Numbered from the stretch's first letter, positions 16,697 through 26,446 are shown. The stretch: DNA of 33,872 nt from Comamonadaceae bacterium (GCA_947454355.1 CANGKR010000008.1:1-33872), one strand, 5' to 3'. The notes: a model not told the origin generated them from the sequence alone. Numbers and translations are program-made.

Positions 16697-17734
16697 TCAG
16701 CGCAGATGCGTTGATGACTGCATGGCGCGCCAAGCGCCCTCGCCCATCGCGGCACCGAATCGTTTGGCCAAGCGCTCTGCCACGTTCTCTCGGCGGGTGT
16801 AGTCGGTAATGTCTTCAGCCTGCACCACGTCCCTCGCCACCATGTCCAGGCTGCCCAAACTGTCAGCCAAGCCCAGCTCCACAGCTTGCTGACCGCTCCA
16901 GAACAGGCCACTGAACATCTCAGGTGTTTCCTTCAAGCGATCGCCGCGGCCTTTTTTGACCGCGTCGATGAACTGTGCATGGATTTGATTGAGCATGGAC
17001 TGCGCATGTTTGCGCTGCGCTTCCGTCTGAGGGCTGAACGGGTCCAAAAATCCCTTGTTTTCACCCGCCGTCATCAAGCGGCGCTCAATGCCCAACTTGT
17101 CCATCAGGCCGGTGAAGCCAAAGCCATCCATCAGGACGCCGATGCTGCCCACAATACTGGCTTTGTCGACGTAAATCTTGTCCGTGGCTGCTGCAATGTA
17201 GTAGGCAGCTGAAGCGCAAGACTCTTCGACTACCGCATAAATCGGCTTTTTGTAAACCTCTTTCAAACGGTGAATCTCATCGTTGATGATGCCCGCTTGC
17301 ACTGGGCTGCCGCCAGGCGAGTTGATCACCAACACCAAGGCCTTAGAGCCGGAATCTTCCAATGCGTTGCGCATGGCCACCACGATGTTTTCAGCACTGG
17401 CATCGGCGCCGGATGCGATCTCGCCTTTGATTTCCACCGTAGCGGTGTGGGTCATGGTGGGGTTGTTGGCCGGTGCGTTGTCGTTACGCAAAATCCAGAA
17501 CACTGCAATGGCAAATACAAGCCATGACAAACGAAGCGCGATGTTCCAACGTCTCGCCACTTTGGCTTCCTGCAAATTGGAAAACACGAGCTTTTCCAAG
17601 ACCTGTCGGTCATTGGAGCCGGGGGAGACTGGGGTTGCTGCAATGGCCTCGGCGCTTGGGGACTTGTCGGCGGTCATGGCAGGTGAGGCAAGGGGATCCA
17701 CGGCTTCGTGCGGTTCGGAATGAGGCTCGTGCAT
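16697..17734 (-). CDS. sppA: Signal peptide peptidase SppA, short S49 form
   Basis: SppA is a membrane-anchored serine peptidase that degrades cleaved signal peptides. The 345-residue protein has a long hydrophilic N-terminal tail of about 60 residues, one transmembrane segment (about 66-82) and an S49 domain. The probable Ser-Lys dyad is S175 (in CASAAYYIA) and K227 (in AGENKGFLDPF), 52 residues apart, the spacing I recall for the B. subtilis enzyme. NSPGG and GSIGVLMD are also typical. This is the short, one-domain form. I use the ATG at 17734, one base after the Rieske-gene stop; a TTG at 17746 would overlap that gene. It is the last gene of the rluC cluster. Confidence 0.9.
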   Translation of the reverse strand: MHEPHSEPHEAVDPLASPAMTADKSPSAEAIAATPVSPGSNDRQVLEKLVFSNLQEAKVARRWNIALRLSWLVFAIAVFWILRNDNAPANNPTMTHTATVEIKGEIASGADASAENIVVAMRNALEDSGSKALVLVINSPGGSPVQAGIINDEIHRLKEVYKKPIYAVVEESCASAAYYIAAATDKIYVDKASIVGSIGVLMDGFGFTGLMDKLGIERRLMTAGENKGFLDPFSPQTEAQRKHAQSMLNQIHAQFIDAVKKGRGDRLKETPEMFSGLFWSGQQAVELGLADSLGSLDMVARDVVQAEDITDYTRRENVAERLAKRFGAAMGEGAWRAMQSSTHLR

Positions 17735-17735
17735 G

Positions 17736-18101
17736 TCAAAATTCAAAAGGTTTCAGATTGTATTCAGTATGCCAGTGAACGACATCACTTTGTTCTGACA
17801 AGGTGATTTTGATGAGTCCACCGCGACAGGGTCCGCCGACGCAATCGCCGGTGGCAGGTTGGTACAGTGCACCATGGGTGGCACAGATGAGCCATTGCCC
17901 GGTGGTGTCGAAAAAACGGTCCGGCTGGAAATCCAGCTCCATGGCCACATGGGTGCAGCGGTTCAGGTAGGCCTGCGCCTGGCCCTCGTGACGCACTGCA
18001 AAAGCGCGGCAAGTTTGCCCGCCATAGACCACATCAAAAGGCACAGCCCGTCCGCCTTCTTGCAAATCGGCCGAACGGCACAAGGGAATCCATTCAGTCA
18101 T
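17736..18101 (-). CDS. Rieske [2Fe-2S] domain protein
   Basis: This is a 121-residue soluble protein made of one Rieske domain. The cluster ligands are C49-x-H51 (NRCTHVAMEL) and C73-x-x-H76 (LICATHGALY), followed by the conserved GxCxxGPCRGG segment near residues 85-94. It looks like the ferredoxin-like subunits of non-haem oxygenases, but no oxygenase gene is nearby, so the electron partner is unknown. It lies between the HAD phosphatase gene (10-bp gap) and sppA (one-base gap), an arrangement common in Burkholderiales. Function beyond electron transfer cannot be read from the sequence. Confidence 0.88.
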   Translation of the reverse strand: MTEWIPLCRSADLQEGGRAVPFDVVYGGQTCRAFAVRHEGQAQAYLNRCTHVAMELDFQPDRFFDTTGQWLICATHGALYQPATGDCVGGPCRGGLIKITLSEQSDVVHWHTEYNLKPFEF

Positions 18102-18111
18102 GGGCAGCTCG

Positions 18112-18780
18112 TCAAGCGTGGTGTTTCAGCCATTCGTGCAGTTCAGCCACAGAATGCACCACGGCCAAGGGGGACAGGGCATGAAAAGCTTCAGGCGCAT
18201 GGGCCCCGTAGCTCACCCCCACGCTGGGGCAGCCGGCATTCAAGGCCATTTGCAAATCGTGCGTGGTGTCGCCGATCATCAAGGTCCGCTCGGGCGCGAC
18301 TCCCAACTCGGCCATCAATTCATTCAACATCAAGGGGCTGGGTTTGCCAGCTGTTTCATCGGCAGTGCGGGAGCTGTCAAACATACCTTTAAGGGCCACA
18401 TCGTGCAGGGCCTCATTGAGGCCTTTGCGGCTCTTGCCCGTGGCCACTGCCAGCCAATGGTGACGGGACTTGAGGTCGGCCAATAAAGGCAATACGCCCT
18501 CAAACAAACTGATGTCGTTTTGGTGTTGCACATAGTGGTGTCGATAGCGCTGGCCCAGCTCTGGGTATTTGGCGGGCGAGACATCTGGCGCCGCATGGGC
18601 CAAGGCTTGCGCCAGCGCCATGCCAATCACATAGGAGGCAGCTTCGCGGCTCGGTTCTTGACCGCCCACATCGACCACCGCCCGCTGGATGCAGCGGGTG
18701 ATGATGGCGGTGGAATCGAACAAGGTACCGTCCCAATCGAAAGCGATCAGGTCAAACTGTCGGGGTCGGGCTTCGTGCAT
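18112..18780 (-). CDS. gph: HAD-superfamily phosphatase, phosphoglycolate-phosphatase-like
   Basis: The 222-residue protein is a haloacid-dehalogenase-type hydrolase. Motif I is FDWDGTLFDS (nucleophile D15, acid D17), a helical cap domain covers about residues 25-95, motif II is the T in AVATGKSRKG, motif III is the K in GKPSPLM, and motif IV is MIGDTTHDLQMA. The DWDGT form is common in the Gph/pyrophosphatase branch; the exact substrate is not certain. The ATG lies inside the end of rluC, with a 29-bp overlap, which suggests translational coupling. Confidence 0.82.
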   Translation of the reverse strand: MHEARPRQFDLIAFDWDGTLFDSTAIITRCIQRAVVDVGGQEPSREAASYVIGMALAQALAHAAPDVSPAKYPELGQRYRHHYVQHQNDISLFEGVLPLLADLKSRHHWLAVATGKSRKGLNEALHDVALKGMFDSSRTADETAGKPSPLMLNELMAELGVAPERTLMIGDTTHDLQMALNAGCPSVGVSYGAHAPEAFHALSPLAVVHSVAELHEWLKHHA

Positions 18781-19741
18781 GGTCTCTCATTCGTTGGAGT
18801 TCAGCGGGCAATGCGGCCTCCAAGGGCACACGCTCAGCAGATAAGGGATGGTTGAACTGTAAGCGCCATGCATGTAAGAACATGCGCTTGTGGCCTTGCT
18901 TTTGCAAAATTTTGTTCCATTCGAAGTCACCGTATTTGTCGTCCCCCGCAATCGGATGGCCCTGAGAGGCCAAATGCACCCTGATTTGATGGGTGCGCCC
19001 GGTTTTGATGGTCACTTCGAGCAAGGTCGCGCCCATCAGGCGCTCGGCGACTTTGACCAAAGTGATCGAACGCATGCCATCGGGGTCTTCGGGGGTTGTG
19101 ACCCTGACTCGCCGCTCGCCGTCAGGCAAAAGGTATTTGTGCAAAGGTTGGTCAATGACTTTAAGTTTCGCTGGCCAATCCCCCTTCACCAAGGCCAGGT
19201 AGGTTTTGCCGGTTTCCCGCTCCCTGAATTGATCTTGCAGGTTTTTGAGTGCGCTGCGTTTTTTGGCAATCAATAAAATGCCACTGGTGTCGCGGTCGAG
19301 ACGGTGCACCAACTCCAAAAGCTTGGCCAATGGCCGCGCTTGCCGTAACTGCTCGATCACTCCAAAACTCACGCCCGAGCCCCCGTGCACGGCTACACCG
19401 GCCGGTTTGTCGATGGCCAGGAGGGCCTCGTCTTCCATCAAGACCGGAAATTCCCGGCTGGGGGCGGGGTGGGCGGCTTTCTCGGCCACCTTGTCAGAGA
19501 CCCGCACCGGGGGCAGACGGACCACATCACCGACCTCGATCCGGCTGTCTGCTGCGGCGCGGCCCTTGTTGATCCGCACCTCGCCGCTGCGGATGATCCG
19601 GTACACATGGGTTTTAGGCACCCCTTTGAGGTGACGCATCAGGAAATTGTCCAGGCGCTGACCGGCTGACTCTTCATCGACCGAGAGCCATTTCACTTCC
19701 AAGGGGACAGGGGCTTGGTTGCCCCCTATAATGTGTTTCAC
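18752..19741 (-). CDS. rluC: 23S rRNA pseudouridine synthase RluC
   Basis: RluC isomerises uridines 955, 2504 and 2580 of 23S rRNA (E. coli numbering). The 329-residue protein has an S4 RNA-binding domain (about 25-85, with RLDNFLMRHLKGVPKTHVYR) and the catalytic motif HRLDRDTSG (146-154, nucleophile D149). KTGRTHQIRVHL marks the end of the core. The start is uncertain: the GTG at 19741 gives MKHIIGGN but has no ribosome-binding site, and a GTG at 19696 is possible. The region upstream is shared with the divergent rne promoter. rluC next to rne is a conserved proteobacterial arrangement. Confidence 0.9.
   Translation of the reverse strand: MKHIIGGNQAPVPLEVKWLSVDEESAGQRLDNFLMRHLKGVPKTHVYRIIRSGEVRINKGRAAADSRIEVGDVVRLPPVRVSDKVAEKAAHPAPSREFPVLMEDEALLAIDKPAGVAVHGGSGVSFGVIEQLRQARPLAKLLELVHRLDRDTSGILLIAKKRSALKNLQDQFRERETGKTYLALVKGDWPAKLKVIDQPLHKYLLPDGERRVRVTTPEDPDGMRSITLVKVAERLMGATLLEVTIKTGRTHQIRVHLASQGHPIAGDDKYGDFEWNKILQKQGHKRMFLHAWRLQFNHPLSAERVPLEAALPAELQRMRDHARSPTPTV
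19704..19732 (+). promoter_or_regulatory. Probable rne promoter
   Basis: The plus strand has a perfect -10 box TATAAT (19727-19732), preceded at 17 bp by GGGACA (19704-19709; four of six to TTGACA). Transcription would start near 19739 and leave an rne leader of about 570 nt. The element overlaps the first codons of the longer rluC reading frame, so the two divergent genes may interfere or share control. Confidence 0.6.
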
Positions 19742-20307
19742 CAGCGTTTGGCCGTAAGTGGTTGATTTGAATGGAAATGAATTCCCATAGCTTGGAGTTT
19801 AGTCCACACACCGCCCCGCCATCACTGGAAGGTCGATGCCGCCTCTCGCATTTTTGCAGACTGCCAAGCCAGCGCTTGCAGTGGCCAAGATGAAAAGAGG
19901 ATGGGCAGAAGCATAGAAACCCCGATACGGAATACCCTGATTCACCAGCCAGCGGCTGATGAATGGAATGAAGCGAGATTGTTGTGCTGATGGGAACTTG
20001 GATGACTTGGCTGCAGTGGCTCCTCGAGCCGCCTTGCATGAGCACGTCCATGCCCCATCCCCTGAAAGCGGAGATACCCTCCCCGCCTCGTCAGTTGTTC
20101 AGCACCCCCATCCCCTCGCACCATCCACGCGCCCCCTCCCCCTTTCCTGAGCCACTGCTCAGTTGAATGGCGGACACTTCGGCAATTCCTTTCGTTTCTC
20201 GCTTCTTCTCAGGCATCGTGTGCCCTTTGTGGGCCGGTTGACTCGCCAGCACGGCAAGCAGGTTCAGTGACCTGTGCGTGTTTGGCATCGAAAAGAAGGA
20301 CTGCATC
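19742..20307 (+). other. Long rne 5' leader region
   Basis: No gene is recognised in these 566 bp. They probably form the untranslated leader of rne. I see small hairpins: ggctc/gagcc around ctc near 20029-20041, ctgagc/gctcag (20147-20162) and caggt/acctg (20259-20274). A C-rich, G-poor stretch covers 20101-20146 (29 C and 4 G in 46 bases by my count). The rne ribosome-binding site GAAGGA ends the region. In E. coli a 361-nt rne leader mediates feedback control by RNase E; this leader is unrelated in sequence but comparable in place and size. Confidence 0.55.
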
Positions 20308-23226
20308 ATGAAACGGATGCTCATCAATGCCACCCAGGCGGAAGAACGCCGCTTGGCCATCGTCGACGGACAAAAACTCCTCGACTACGAAATCGAAATT
20401 GAAGGCCGCGAACAGCGCAAAGGCAATATTTACAAAGCCGTTGTGACCCGCGTCGAGCCCTCCCTGGAGGCCTGCTTCGTGGACTACGGTGAAGACCGTC
20501 ACGGCTTTTTGCCCTTCAAGGAAATCTCTCGCCAATACTTTGCCGAAGGCGTCTCTGTCAGCCAGGCCCGCATCAGCGATGTGATCCGTGAAGGCCAGGA
20601 ACTCTTGGTCCAGGTCGAGAAAGAAGAACGTGGCAACAAGGGCGCCGCCCTGACCACTTTCATCTCATTGGCCGGACGCTACGTGGTGCTCATGCCCAAT
20701 AACCCCCGTGGCGGTGGCGTCAGTCGCCGCATCGAGGGCGATGACCGCGCAGAACTCAAAGAGGCCATGGACCAACTGGAATACCCCAAAGGTATGTCCA
20801 TCATCGCCCGCACGGCTGGTATCGGTCGCTCGGCCCCTGAGTTGCAGTGGGATCTGAACTACCTTCTGAAACTGTGGTCGGCCATCGATGGCGCGACCCA
20901 AGGTGGTAAAGGCGCTTTCCTGATTTACCAGGAATCGAGCTTGGTGATCCGCGCCATCCGGGATTACTTCAACAACGACATCGGCGACATCCTGATCGAT
21001 ACCGACGACATCTACGAACAAGCTCAGCAGTTCATGAGCCACGTGATGCCCGAGTTCGCTGCACGCGTCAAACGCTACCGCGACGACGCGCCCTTGTTCA
21101 GCCGCTTCCAAATTGAGCACCAGATCGAGTCGGCCTACGCCCGCACTGTGCAACTGCCTTCGGGCGGCGCCATCGTGATCGACCACACCGAAGCCTTGGT
21201 GTCCGTAGATGTGAACTCGGCCCGCGCCATCAAGGGCGGCGACATCGAAGAAACCGCGACTCGCACCAACCTGGAAGCCGCTGACGAAGTGGCCCGCCAG
21301 ATGCGCCTGCGTGACTTGGGCGGCCTGATCGTGATCGACTTCATCGACATGGAAGAGTCCAAGAACCGCCGTGAAGTCGAAAACCGCCTGCGCGACGCGC
21401 TGCGCCAAGACCGCGCCCGTGTGCAGTTTGGCTCAATCAGCAAATTCGGCTTGATGGAAATGAGCCGTCAACGCTTGAAGCCGGCATTGTCCGAAGGCTC
21501 CTCTATTCCTTGCCCCCGTTGCGGTGGCTCGGGCCACATCCGCGATACCGAAAGCTCGGCATTGCAGATTTTGCGGATCATCCAGGAAGAGTCCATGAAG
21601 GACAACAGTGCCGCCGTGCACGCGCAAGTGCCGGTGGAAGTGGCCTCTTTCCTGCTGAACGAAAAGCGCTCGGAAATCGCCAAGATTGAATTGCAGCAAC
21701 GCATCAATGTGCTGCTGGTGCCCAACAAGTCGATGGAAACGCCGCACTACAAACTCGAGCGCTTGAAGCACGACGACCCGCGCCTGGACCACATCGAAGC
21801 CAGCTACAAAATGGCTGAAGTGATGGAAGATGCCACCACCGTGACGCGTCGCTCGCAAGAGCCCACCAACAAGCAAACACCGGTCATCAAAGGCGTATTG
21901 CCCGATGCACCCGCACCTGTCGCACCGGTCAAGGTCGACGCTCCCCAAGCTGCCAAACCAACAGCTGCCGCGGCCCAACCTGCCGCACCTGTGGCCGCAT
22001 CGGGTGGTTTCTTTGCTTGGTTGAAAAATCTCTTCGGTGGCGAAGCAGCGCCAGCCCCCGTCGTCGAACCAGCCAAAGAAGACAAGCGCGACGCGCGTGC
22101 ACCCCGTGAAGGCCGAGAGTCCCGCAACGGTGAACGCGGCCGTGGCCGCAACGGTCAGCGCCGAGGTGAGCGTTCTTCCGATCGTTCATCTGATCGCAGC
22201 ACCGAGCGTGCCGAGAGTGCACCTGCAGAGGCACGCGAACCCCGCGCACCGCGTGAAGGCCGTCGCAACGATCGACAAGGCGAGCGAGGTGAGCGCAATA
22301 GCGATCGCGCACCGCGTGAACGCCGCGAATCCTTGTCCGCACAAGCTGAGAATTCGGTGGCCATGGACATCGCGGACAACACCTTGGGCGAGCGTGCTCC
22401 CCGTGCTGAAGGACGTGAACCCGGCCAAGGTCGTCGCGATGGTCGCCGTGAACGTGGTGAAGGTCGAAGTGAAAGTCGTGGAGAAGGCAGAGGAGAGGGT
22501 CGTGGCCGCAGCGCAGACGCGCCTCGCACCGACGCTGCCCCTGCTGCTCAGACAAACGAAACGTCCACAGATTCTCCAATGCAAGACGCATCAGCGGTCG
22601 ACGGCGCTACGCCTGAGCGCCGTGAACGCCGCTCGCGCGACCGTTACGGTCGCGACCGTCGCGAACGCGGCGAGCCACGAACCGAAGCCGTCACCGGCGA
22701 GGCTTCTGAGGCTCAACCCCCAGTAGTCAGCGCACCGGGTGACTCCACTGAAACCGCACCAAGGTCTTATTTTGACCGGGCCGCCCATGCTTCTACCGCA
22801 GTTTCAACTTCTGCCACAGACACTGAAGCAAGGCCAGCGGATTCGCAAGTCACCGCTCCTGCGTCTGTCTCAGTAGCACCAGCATCTGCTGTTGCAGTGG
22901 CTCCTGCAGTTGTACCCGCACCGGTGGCAACTGCCACCTCTGCTCCTGTGACCACAGCCTCTGCTGCGCCTGCGGCCAAGGGCCTGCCCCGCGTTCAAGC
23001 CTTCCAGTTGCCAGTGGACGAATTGATTCAAGTGGCCCAGCAATCGGGCTTGCAATGGGTCAACTCCGACCCGGCCAAAATTGCGATGGTCCAAGCGGCC
23101 ATTGCTGCAGAGCCCAAGCCGGTGCATGTGCCACGTGAGCGCCCGCCCTTGGTCATTCTGGATGAAGGCCCCTTGATTCTGGTCGAAACGCGCAAAGACC
23201 TGAGCGAGATGAAGTTGCCATTCTGA
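20308..23226 (+). CDS. rne: Ribonuclease E
   Basis: RNase E is the main endonuclease of mRNA decay and of rRNA and tRNA processing, acting at the inner membrane. The 972-residue protein starts [10 protein letters not shown] with a GAAGGA ribosome-binding site. It has an S1 domain (about 36-120), catalytic D301 and D344 (E. coli D303 and D346), and the zinc-link cysteines C402 and C405 in PCPRCGGSG. After the catalytic half, [13 protein letters not shown] (566-578) resembles the E. coli amphipathic membrane-targeting helix. Next come a long Arg/Glu/Gly-rich disordered region (about 588-800) and an Ala/Pro/Val/Thr linker. A conserved-looking C-terminal tail of about 85 residues follows (from [12 protein letters not shown] to MKLPF). 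It ends 42 bp before a strong terminator. Confidence 0.96.
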   Translation: MKRMLINATQAEERRLAIVDGQKLLDYEIEIEGREQRKGNIYKAVVTRVEPSLEACFVDYGEDRHGFLPFKEISRQYFAEGVSVSQARISDVIREGQELLVQVEKEERGNKGAALTTFISLAGRYVVLMPNNPRGGGVSRRIEGDDRAELKEAMDQLEYPKGMSIIARTAGIGRSAPELQWDLNYLLKLWSAIDGATQGGKGAFLIYQESSLVIRAIRDYFNNDIGDILIDTDDIYEQAQQFMSHVMPEFAARVKRYRDDAPLFSRFQIEHQIESAYARTVQLPSGGAIVIDHTEALVSVDVNSARAIKGGDIEETATRTNLEAADEVARQMRLRDLGGLIVIDFIDMEESKNRREVENRLRDALRQDRARVQFGSISKFGLMEMSRQRLKPALSEGSSIPCPRCGGSGHIRDTESSALQILRIIQEESMKDNSAAVHAQVPVEVASFLLNEKRSEIAKIELQQRINVLLVPNKSMETPHYKLERLKHDDPRLDHIEASYKMAEVMEDATTVTRRSQEPTNKQTPVIKGVLPDAPAPVAPVKVDAPQAAKPTAAAAQPAAPVAASGGFFAWLKNLFGGEAAPAPVVEPAKEDKRDARAPREGRESRNGERGRGRNGQRRGERSSDRSSDRSTERAESAPAEAREPRAPREGRRNDRQGERGERNSDRAPRERRESLSAQAENSVAMDIADNTLGERAPRAEGREPGQGRRDGRRERGEGRSESRGEGRGEGRGRSADAPRTDAAPAAQTNETSTDSPMQDASAVDGATPERRERRSRDRYGRDRRERGEPRTEAVTGEASEAQPPVVSAPGDSTETAPRSYFDRAAHASTAVSTSATDTEARPADSQVTAPASVSVAPASAVAVAPAVVPAPVATATSAPVTTASAAPAAKGLPRVQAFQLPVDELIQVAQQSGLQWVNSDPAKIAMVQAAIAAEPKPVHVPRERPPLVILDEGPLILVETRKDLSEMKLPF

Positions 23227-23268
23227 CAACCACGCAGGGTGCCTGACACACAGGCAGCCACTTGATGA

Positions 23269-23295
23269 AGCCGGACTTTCGAGTCCGGCTTTTTT
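23269..23295 (+). terminator. rne Rho-independent terminator
   Basis: A perfect 9-bp stem (agccggact, 23269-23277, with agtccggct, 23282-23290) closed by a TTCG tetraloop is followed by a T-run. It starts 42 bases after the rne stop. On the other strand only a short, broken T-run follows, so it is unlikely to be an efficient terminator for the convergent hem operon, which stops at 23300. Confidence 0.93.
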
Positions 23296-23299
23296 GTGA

Positions 23300-24586
23300 T
23301 CAGGCCAAAGCGGCGCGCTTCCAGGCCACGGCAGCGGCGCTGGCATCATCGCGCTGCTCGGCCAATTGGGCCAGTGCGCGCCAGGCTTGGCGGCGCAATT
23401 CAGCGTCTTGCAGATGTTGACTAGCTTGGCTGAGCAATGCCTGAGCTTTACCCCAAAGCTGTCGCTTCATACAAGCCATACCAGCCAGGTACAACAAGGC
23501 GGCATCTTGGGGCTGCGCCAATTGGGCCGACTCGATGCGGGCCAGCCATTCGCGCTCGGCCGGGTCCTGTTCATGACCCAAACTCTGCTCCAAAGCCCGT
23601 ACCAATTTGATTTTTTGAGCAGCCGACAAAGCTGCCGGCTTGCGCAGCCATTGCTCCCAAATTGGCAGCAGCCAAGCGCGTGCCACGGCCGCTTCGCCCT
23701 TCAAGGACAGCCAATGGGTGGCCGCTTGCACCGCCAATTCAGGCATGAGCCTCTGAGCGGTGCCCAAACTTTTCCAGACCCGCTGCAATTGCGCCACTTC
23801 GTGGGTATTGGCCAGCAAATCCATGACCAAGCCCCGCACGATGCTGTCAGCCGCCGTCGGCGAGAAGGCGCGATGCTTGGCCAATAACAGCGCAGTATCC
23901 AAGGCCTGTGCAGGTTGGTGCGCCAAGCGGGATGCCTTCAAGCGCAGTCGCATGGCCACGGTCCTGCGTGCGACGCCCTGGGGAAGTTGATCCAGCCAGG
24001 CCAAGCTGTCTTGGGCCTGGCGATCGTCCAAAGACCAGCGCGCAGCGCGCAGCAAGCTGCCCTCTTTGAGAGTTTGTCGCAGAGCAGTCGGGCCCGACTC
24101 GGCTTCGAGCAATGCAGATTGCAAATGCTGTTGCCGCAGGCCACTGTCTTGCAAGGCATGGGCCGCTTCGGCGGCCAAAATGTGAGCCAGTGTTTTCAAG
24201 GCGGTGGCATGGGACACAGAGGCACCGGCCTGGGTCAGCGCCTGTTCGCGTTCGATCACGCCCTCGGCCGATTTGCGTGCACGCAAAAAACGACCGGCCA
24301 TGAAATGCGCCATGGCATCGAGCAAGGCGCCATGCGCGGCGCGTTCCTTTTGCAATAAGCGCCAGCGCTGTGCTTGCCGAGGCAATTCCAGCAGCGCAGA
24401 CAAAGCACGATGAGCCACATGCACCGTCACCAACAGACCTACCAGAACCAACAACACAAGGTTCAAGGACAAGTCGATGCGGTAAGGCGGCCAAAACACG
24501 GTCACTGTGCCTGGATTGCTGGCGGCCAGCAAAGCACCTGCCACGGCCACTGCGAACAAACTGATCAACCACAAAGCAACGCGCAT
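23300..24586 (-). CDS. hemY: HemY-like membrane protein with TPR-type repeats
   Basis: This is the proteobacterial HemY (not the Gram-positive protoporphyrinogen oxidase of the same name). Its genetic place is the end of the hemCDXY operon and its biochemical role is unproven. The 428-residue protein has two transmembrane segments (about 3-22 and 39-60). A NPGTVTVFWPPYRIDLSLNL-like stretch lies between them, and an Ala/Leu/Gln-rich helical region continues to the end, consistent with tetratricopeptide repeats. The ATG is five bases after the hemX stop. The stop lies just beyond the convergent rne terminator. Confidence 0.88.
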   Translation of the reverse strand: MRVALWLISLFAVAVAGALLAASNPGTVTVFWPPYRIDLSLNLVLLVLVGLLVTVHVAHRALSALLELPRQAQRWRLLQKERAAHGALLDAMAHFMAGRFLRARKSAEGVIEREQALTQAGASVSHATALKTLAHILAAEAAHALQDSGLRQQHLQSALLEAESGPTALRQTLKEGSLLRAARWSLDDRQAQDSLAWLDQLPQGVARRTVAMRLRLKASRLAHQPAQALDTALLLAKHRAFSPTAADSIVRGLVMDLLANTHEVAQLQRVWKSLGTAQRLMPELAVQAATHWLSLKGEAAVARAWLLPIWEQWLRKPAALSAAQKIKLVRALEQSLGHEQDPAEREWLARIESAQLAQPQDAALLYLAGMACMKRQLWGKAQALLSQASQHLQDAELRRQAWRALAQLAEQRDDASAAAVAWKRAALA

Positions 24587-24591
24587 GGGAT

Positions 24592-25620
24592 TTACCTTCC
24601 AGCGGCGGCAGTCGCCAAGGCCGACAAGGTGCCGTCCATCCGGGGCATTTCACCTTTGCGCACTTGCGCTTGAGACTGTTCGATCAATTTCAAGGCCTGC
24701 TGGACCTTGCGGGAATTCATGTCGAAATACTTGCGTACCAGCGCCGCCGATGCGCCCATGTCCGCTTGCAAAGATTCGCTTTGCCGGGCCAACAGGCCCA
24801 TGCGGGCATTGAGCAGTTTGAGCTTGAGGTTTTCACGCAAGAAAAAAGCTTGGTCCGGCGACAGCAAGGCCGCCTCGGGGGCGTCGATGCGGCTGACCCG
24901 CAAGAGGCCGCGCACTTCCTGCCAGAACCGCTCCGCACCGACCTGCCACCACGAAGGATTAACCGTCGGTGGCGCAGCCACATTGGTCGTTTTAAGGGAC
25001 GCTGCCGAGGCCGGTTGGTTTCCTAAAGGCAATTCGTCGACCAAGGCGACCAGTTCGTCCAACTGGATCAGCAAGCCCGGCACATCGGTCACCTGGGCTG
25101 AACGCACTTGTTCCAGGTCTTTTTCGATGGCCCGCTGCACTGGGGTCAGGCGCGATTGGCCCACACGCTGGACACGCAGTTGTGCTGACTTCAAAGCCGC
25201 CAGCATAGGCTCCATGCTGCCCGTCAATTGCGACTGCTGCTGAGCCATGCGCAAAGCGGCTTCGATATCGACCACCAGGTTTTCATCTCGCGAGCGGGAC
25301 AAACTTTGCATCAATTCATCGAGCTGCCCGCGCTGAAGAGCGACTTCTCCCAAGCGGGACTCCACCAGACTCAAACGGGCGGCACTGTCCTTGACGGTAT
25401 CTTGTGCTTGCTTGGCCCAGGCCTTGGCTTCCAGAGACTGCTGCCCTGAGTCAGCACTTTGGCGCGCCAGCTGGCTCTGAATCCGCGAGAGTTTTTCCCA
25501 CAAGAGCGCACTGCCCCCCAGGGCGGCCAGCGCCAACAGCGTCGGAATGACCACCGACCAACGCCATTGCAATGCCATGGGGCCCGGAGGGTGCTTGGAC
25601 GCGGGGTGTTCTGAATTCAT
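24592..25620 (-). CDS. hemX: HemX-like membrane protein
   Basis: HemX is often annotated as a uroporphyrinogen-III C-methyltransferase, but the proteobacterial form has no methyltransferase motifs. It is a single-span membrane protein whose job is not established. The 342-residue product has a short cytoplasmic tail, one transmembrane segment (about 23-42), a coiled-coil-like stretch (about 42-110, rich in Gln, Ala and Ser) and a folded periplasmic part with WWQVGAERFWQEVRGLLRVSRID and FFLRENLKLKLLNARM. The frame is open for another 318 bases upstream inside hemD. I use the ATG at 25620 because it overlaps the hemD stop as ATGA. Confidence 0.88.
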   Translation of the reverse strand: MNSEHPASKHPPGPMALQWRWSVVIPTLLALAALGGSALLWEKLSRIQSQLARQSADSGQQSLEAKAWAKQAQDTVKDSAARLSLVESRLGEVALQRGQLDELMQSLSRSRDENLVVDIEAALRMAQQQSQLTGSMEPMLAALKSAQLRVQRVGQSRLTPVQRAIEKDLEQVRSAQVTDVPGLLIQLDELVALVDELPLGNQPASAASLKTTNVAAPPTVNPSWWQVGAERFWQEVRGLLRVSRIDAPEAALLSPDQAFFLRENLKLKLLNARMGLLARQSESLQADMGASAALVRKYFDMNSRKVQQALKLIEQSQAQVRKGEMPRMDGTLSALATAAAGR

Positions 25621-26441
25621 GCCATGGATTTTATAGAGGCTGCGACCGATTCCCTGTCGGGTTGCGCAATAGCCACATGTGCGAAACCCGCAGCCCGTGC
25701 ATGAGTGGCGATCCGCGGATGGGTGGCCACGGCTTTGGCCTGCGACCAATCTTGACCCGGCAACACCTGCTGAAGGTGGCCCAAGGCTTCGGAGTTGCTG
25801 AACAACCAGATCGAACCGTCGCTCGCACCCTGTGCGGCCATTTGTAGTTGCGCGGGGCTGAGCGTGGGCTGCAAGCGCTGATAGGCCACCACCTGGTCCA
25901 CCTTCACACCGGCCTGAATCAACTGTTGGGCCAGCCAATCGCGTCCAGCCATGCGGCCCGTGGCATCGGCACCACGAACGATCAGCACGGTTTGATTTCG
26001 GGCAGCCAAGCCTTCAACTTGCGGTGCCACGTTCGCCCACAAAGCTTCAGAGTCCAGTTGGGAAGCGCCTGGCACTGGGCCATCGATCTGCCCATCAGGC
26101 ACGCCCACCTTGCGCAGAGCTGCGCGAGTGCCCGGCCCTGTGACCCATGCCCGGGCTAAGCGCCATGGAATAGGGGGTACACCTGCAGTTTGGCCTTGCC
26201 AGAAATACCGCACCGCGTTCGCACTGACAAACATCACCGCTGTGTAGCCGTCGAGGTGCTGCCAAGCGACAGCCATCGCATGTGGATCGGGCGCAGGACC
26301 AATGGCCATCAAGGGTAGGGCTCGGGCATCGATATCGGCTCTATTCAAGGCATCCACCCAGACTGCGCTGTCTTCCAATGGGCGGGTCACCCACACCTTG
26401 GTGCGGGTCGGGTGTTGGGGAGTTTGAATGCCGCCAGGCAT
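25617..26441 (-). CDS. hemD: Uroporphyrinogen-III synthase HemD
   Basis: HemD closes and inverts ring D of hydroxymethylbilane to give uroporphyrinogen III, the branch point to haem, sirohaem and cobalamin. The 274-residue length is normal. The family is poorly conserved; seen here are WVTRP near the N-terminus, VMFVSANAVRYF, WVTGPGTRAALR, VLIVRGADATGR, VVAYQR and IWLFSNSEALGHL. The ATG at 26441 lies five bases after the hemC stop. The TTG at 26450 would overlap hemC and add three residues. Position between hemC and hemX confirms the call. Confidence 0.92.
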   Translation of the reverse strand: MPGGIQTPQHPTRTKVWVTRPLEDSAVWVDALNRADIDARALPLMAIGPAPDPHAMAVAWQHLDGYTAVMFVSANAVRYFWQGQTAGVPPIPWRLARAWVTGPGTRAALRKVGVPDGQIDGPVPGASQLDSEALWANVAPQVEGLAARNQTVLIVRGADATGRMAGRDWLAQQLIQAGVKVDQVVAYQRLQPTLSPAQLQMAAQGASDGSIWLFSNSEALGHLQQVLPGQDWSQAKAVATHPRIATHARAAGFAHVAIAQPDRESVAASIKSMA

Positions 26442-26446
26442 CGAAT

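Noticed and set aside
22083-22560. Tandem repeats in the Arg/Glu/Gly-rich part of rne
   Set aside because: The repetition is at the amino-acid composition level (RGE, GER, REPRAP-like words) with no regular DNA period.
25621-25938. Longer hemX reading frame starting inside hemD
   Set aside because: The extra residues are low-complexity out-of-frame translation of hemD; the ATG overlapping the hemD stop is better.
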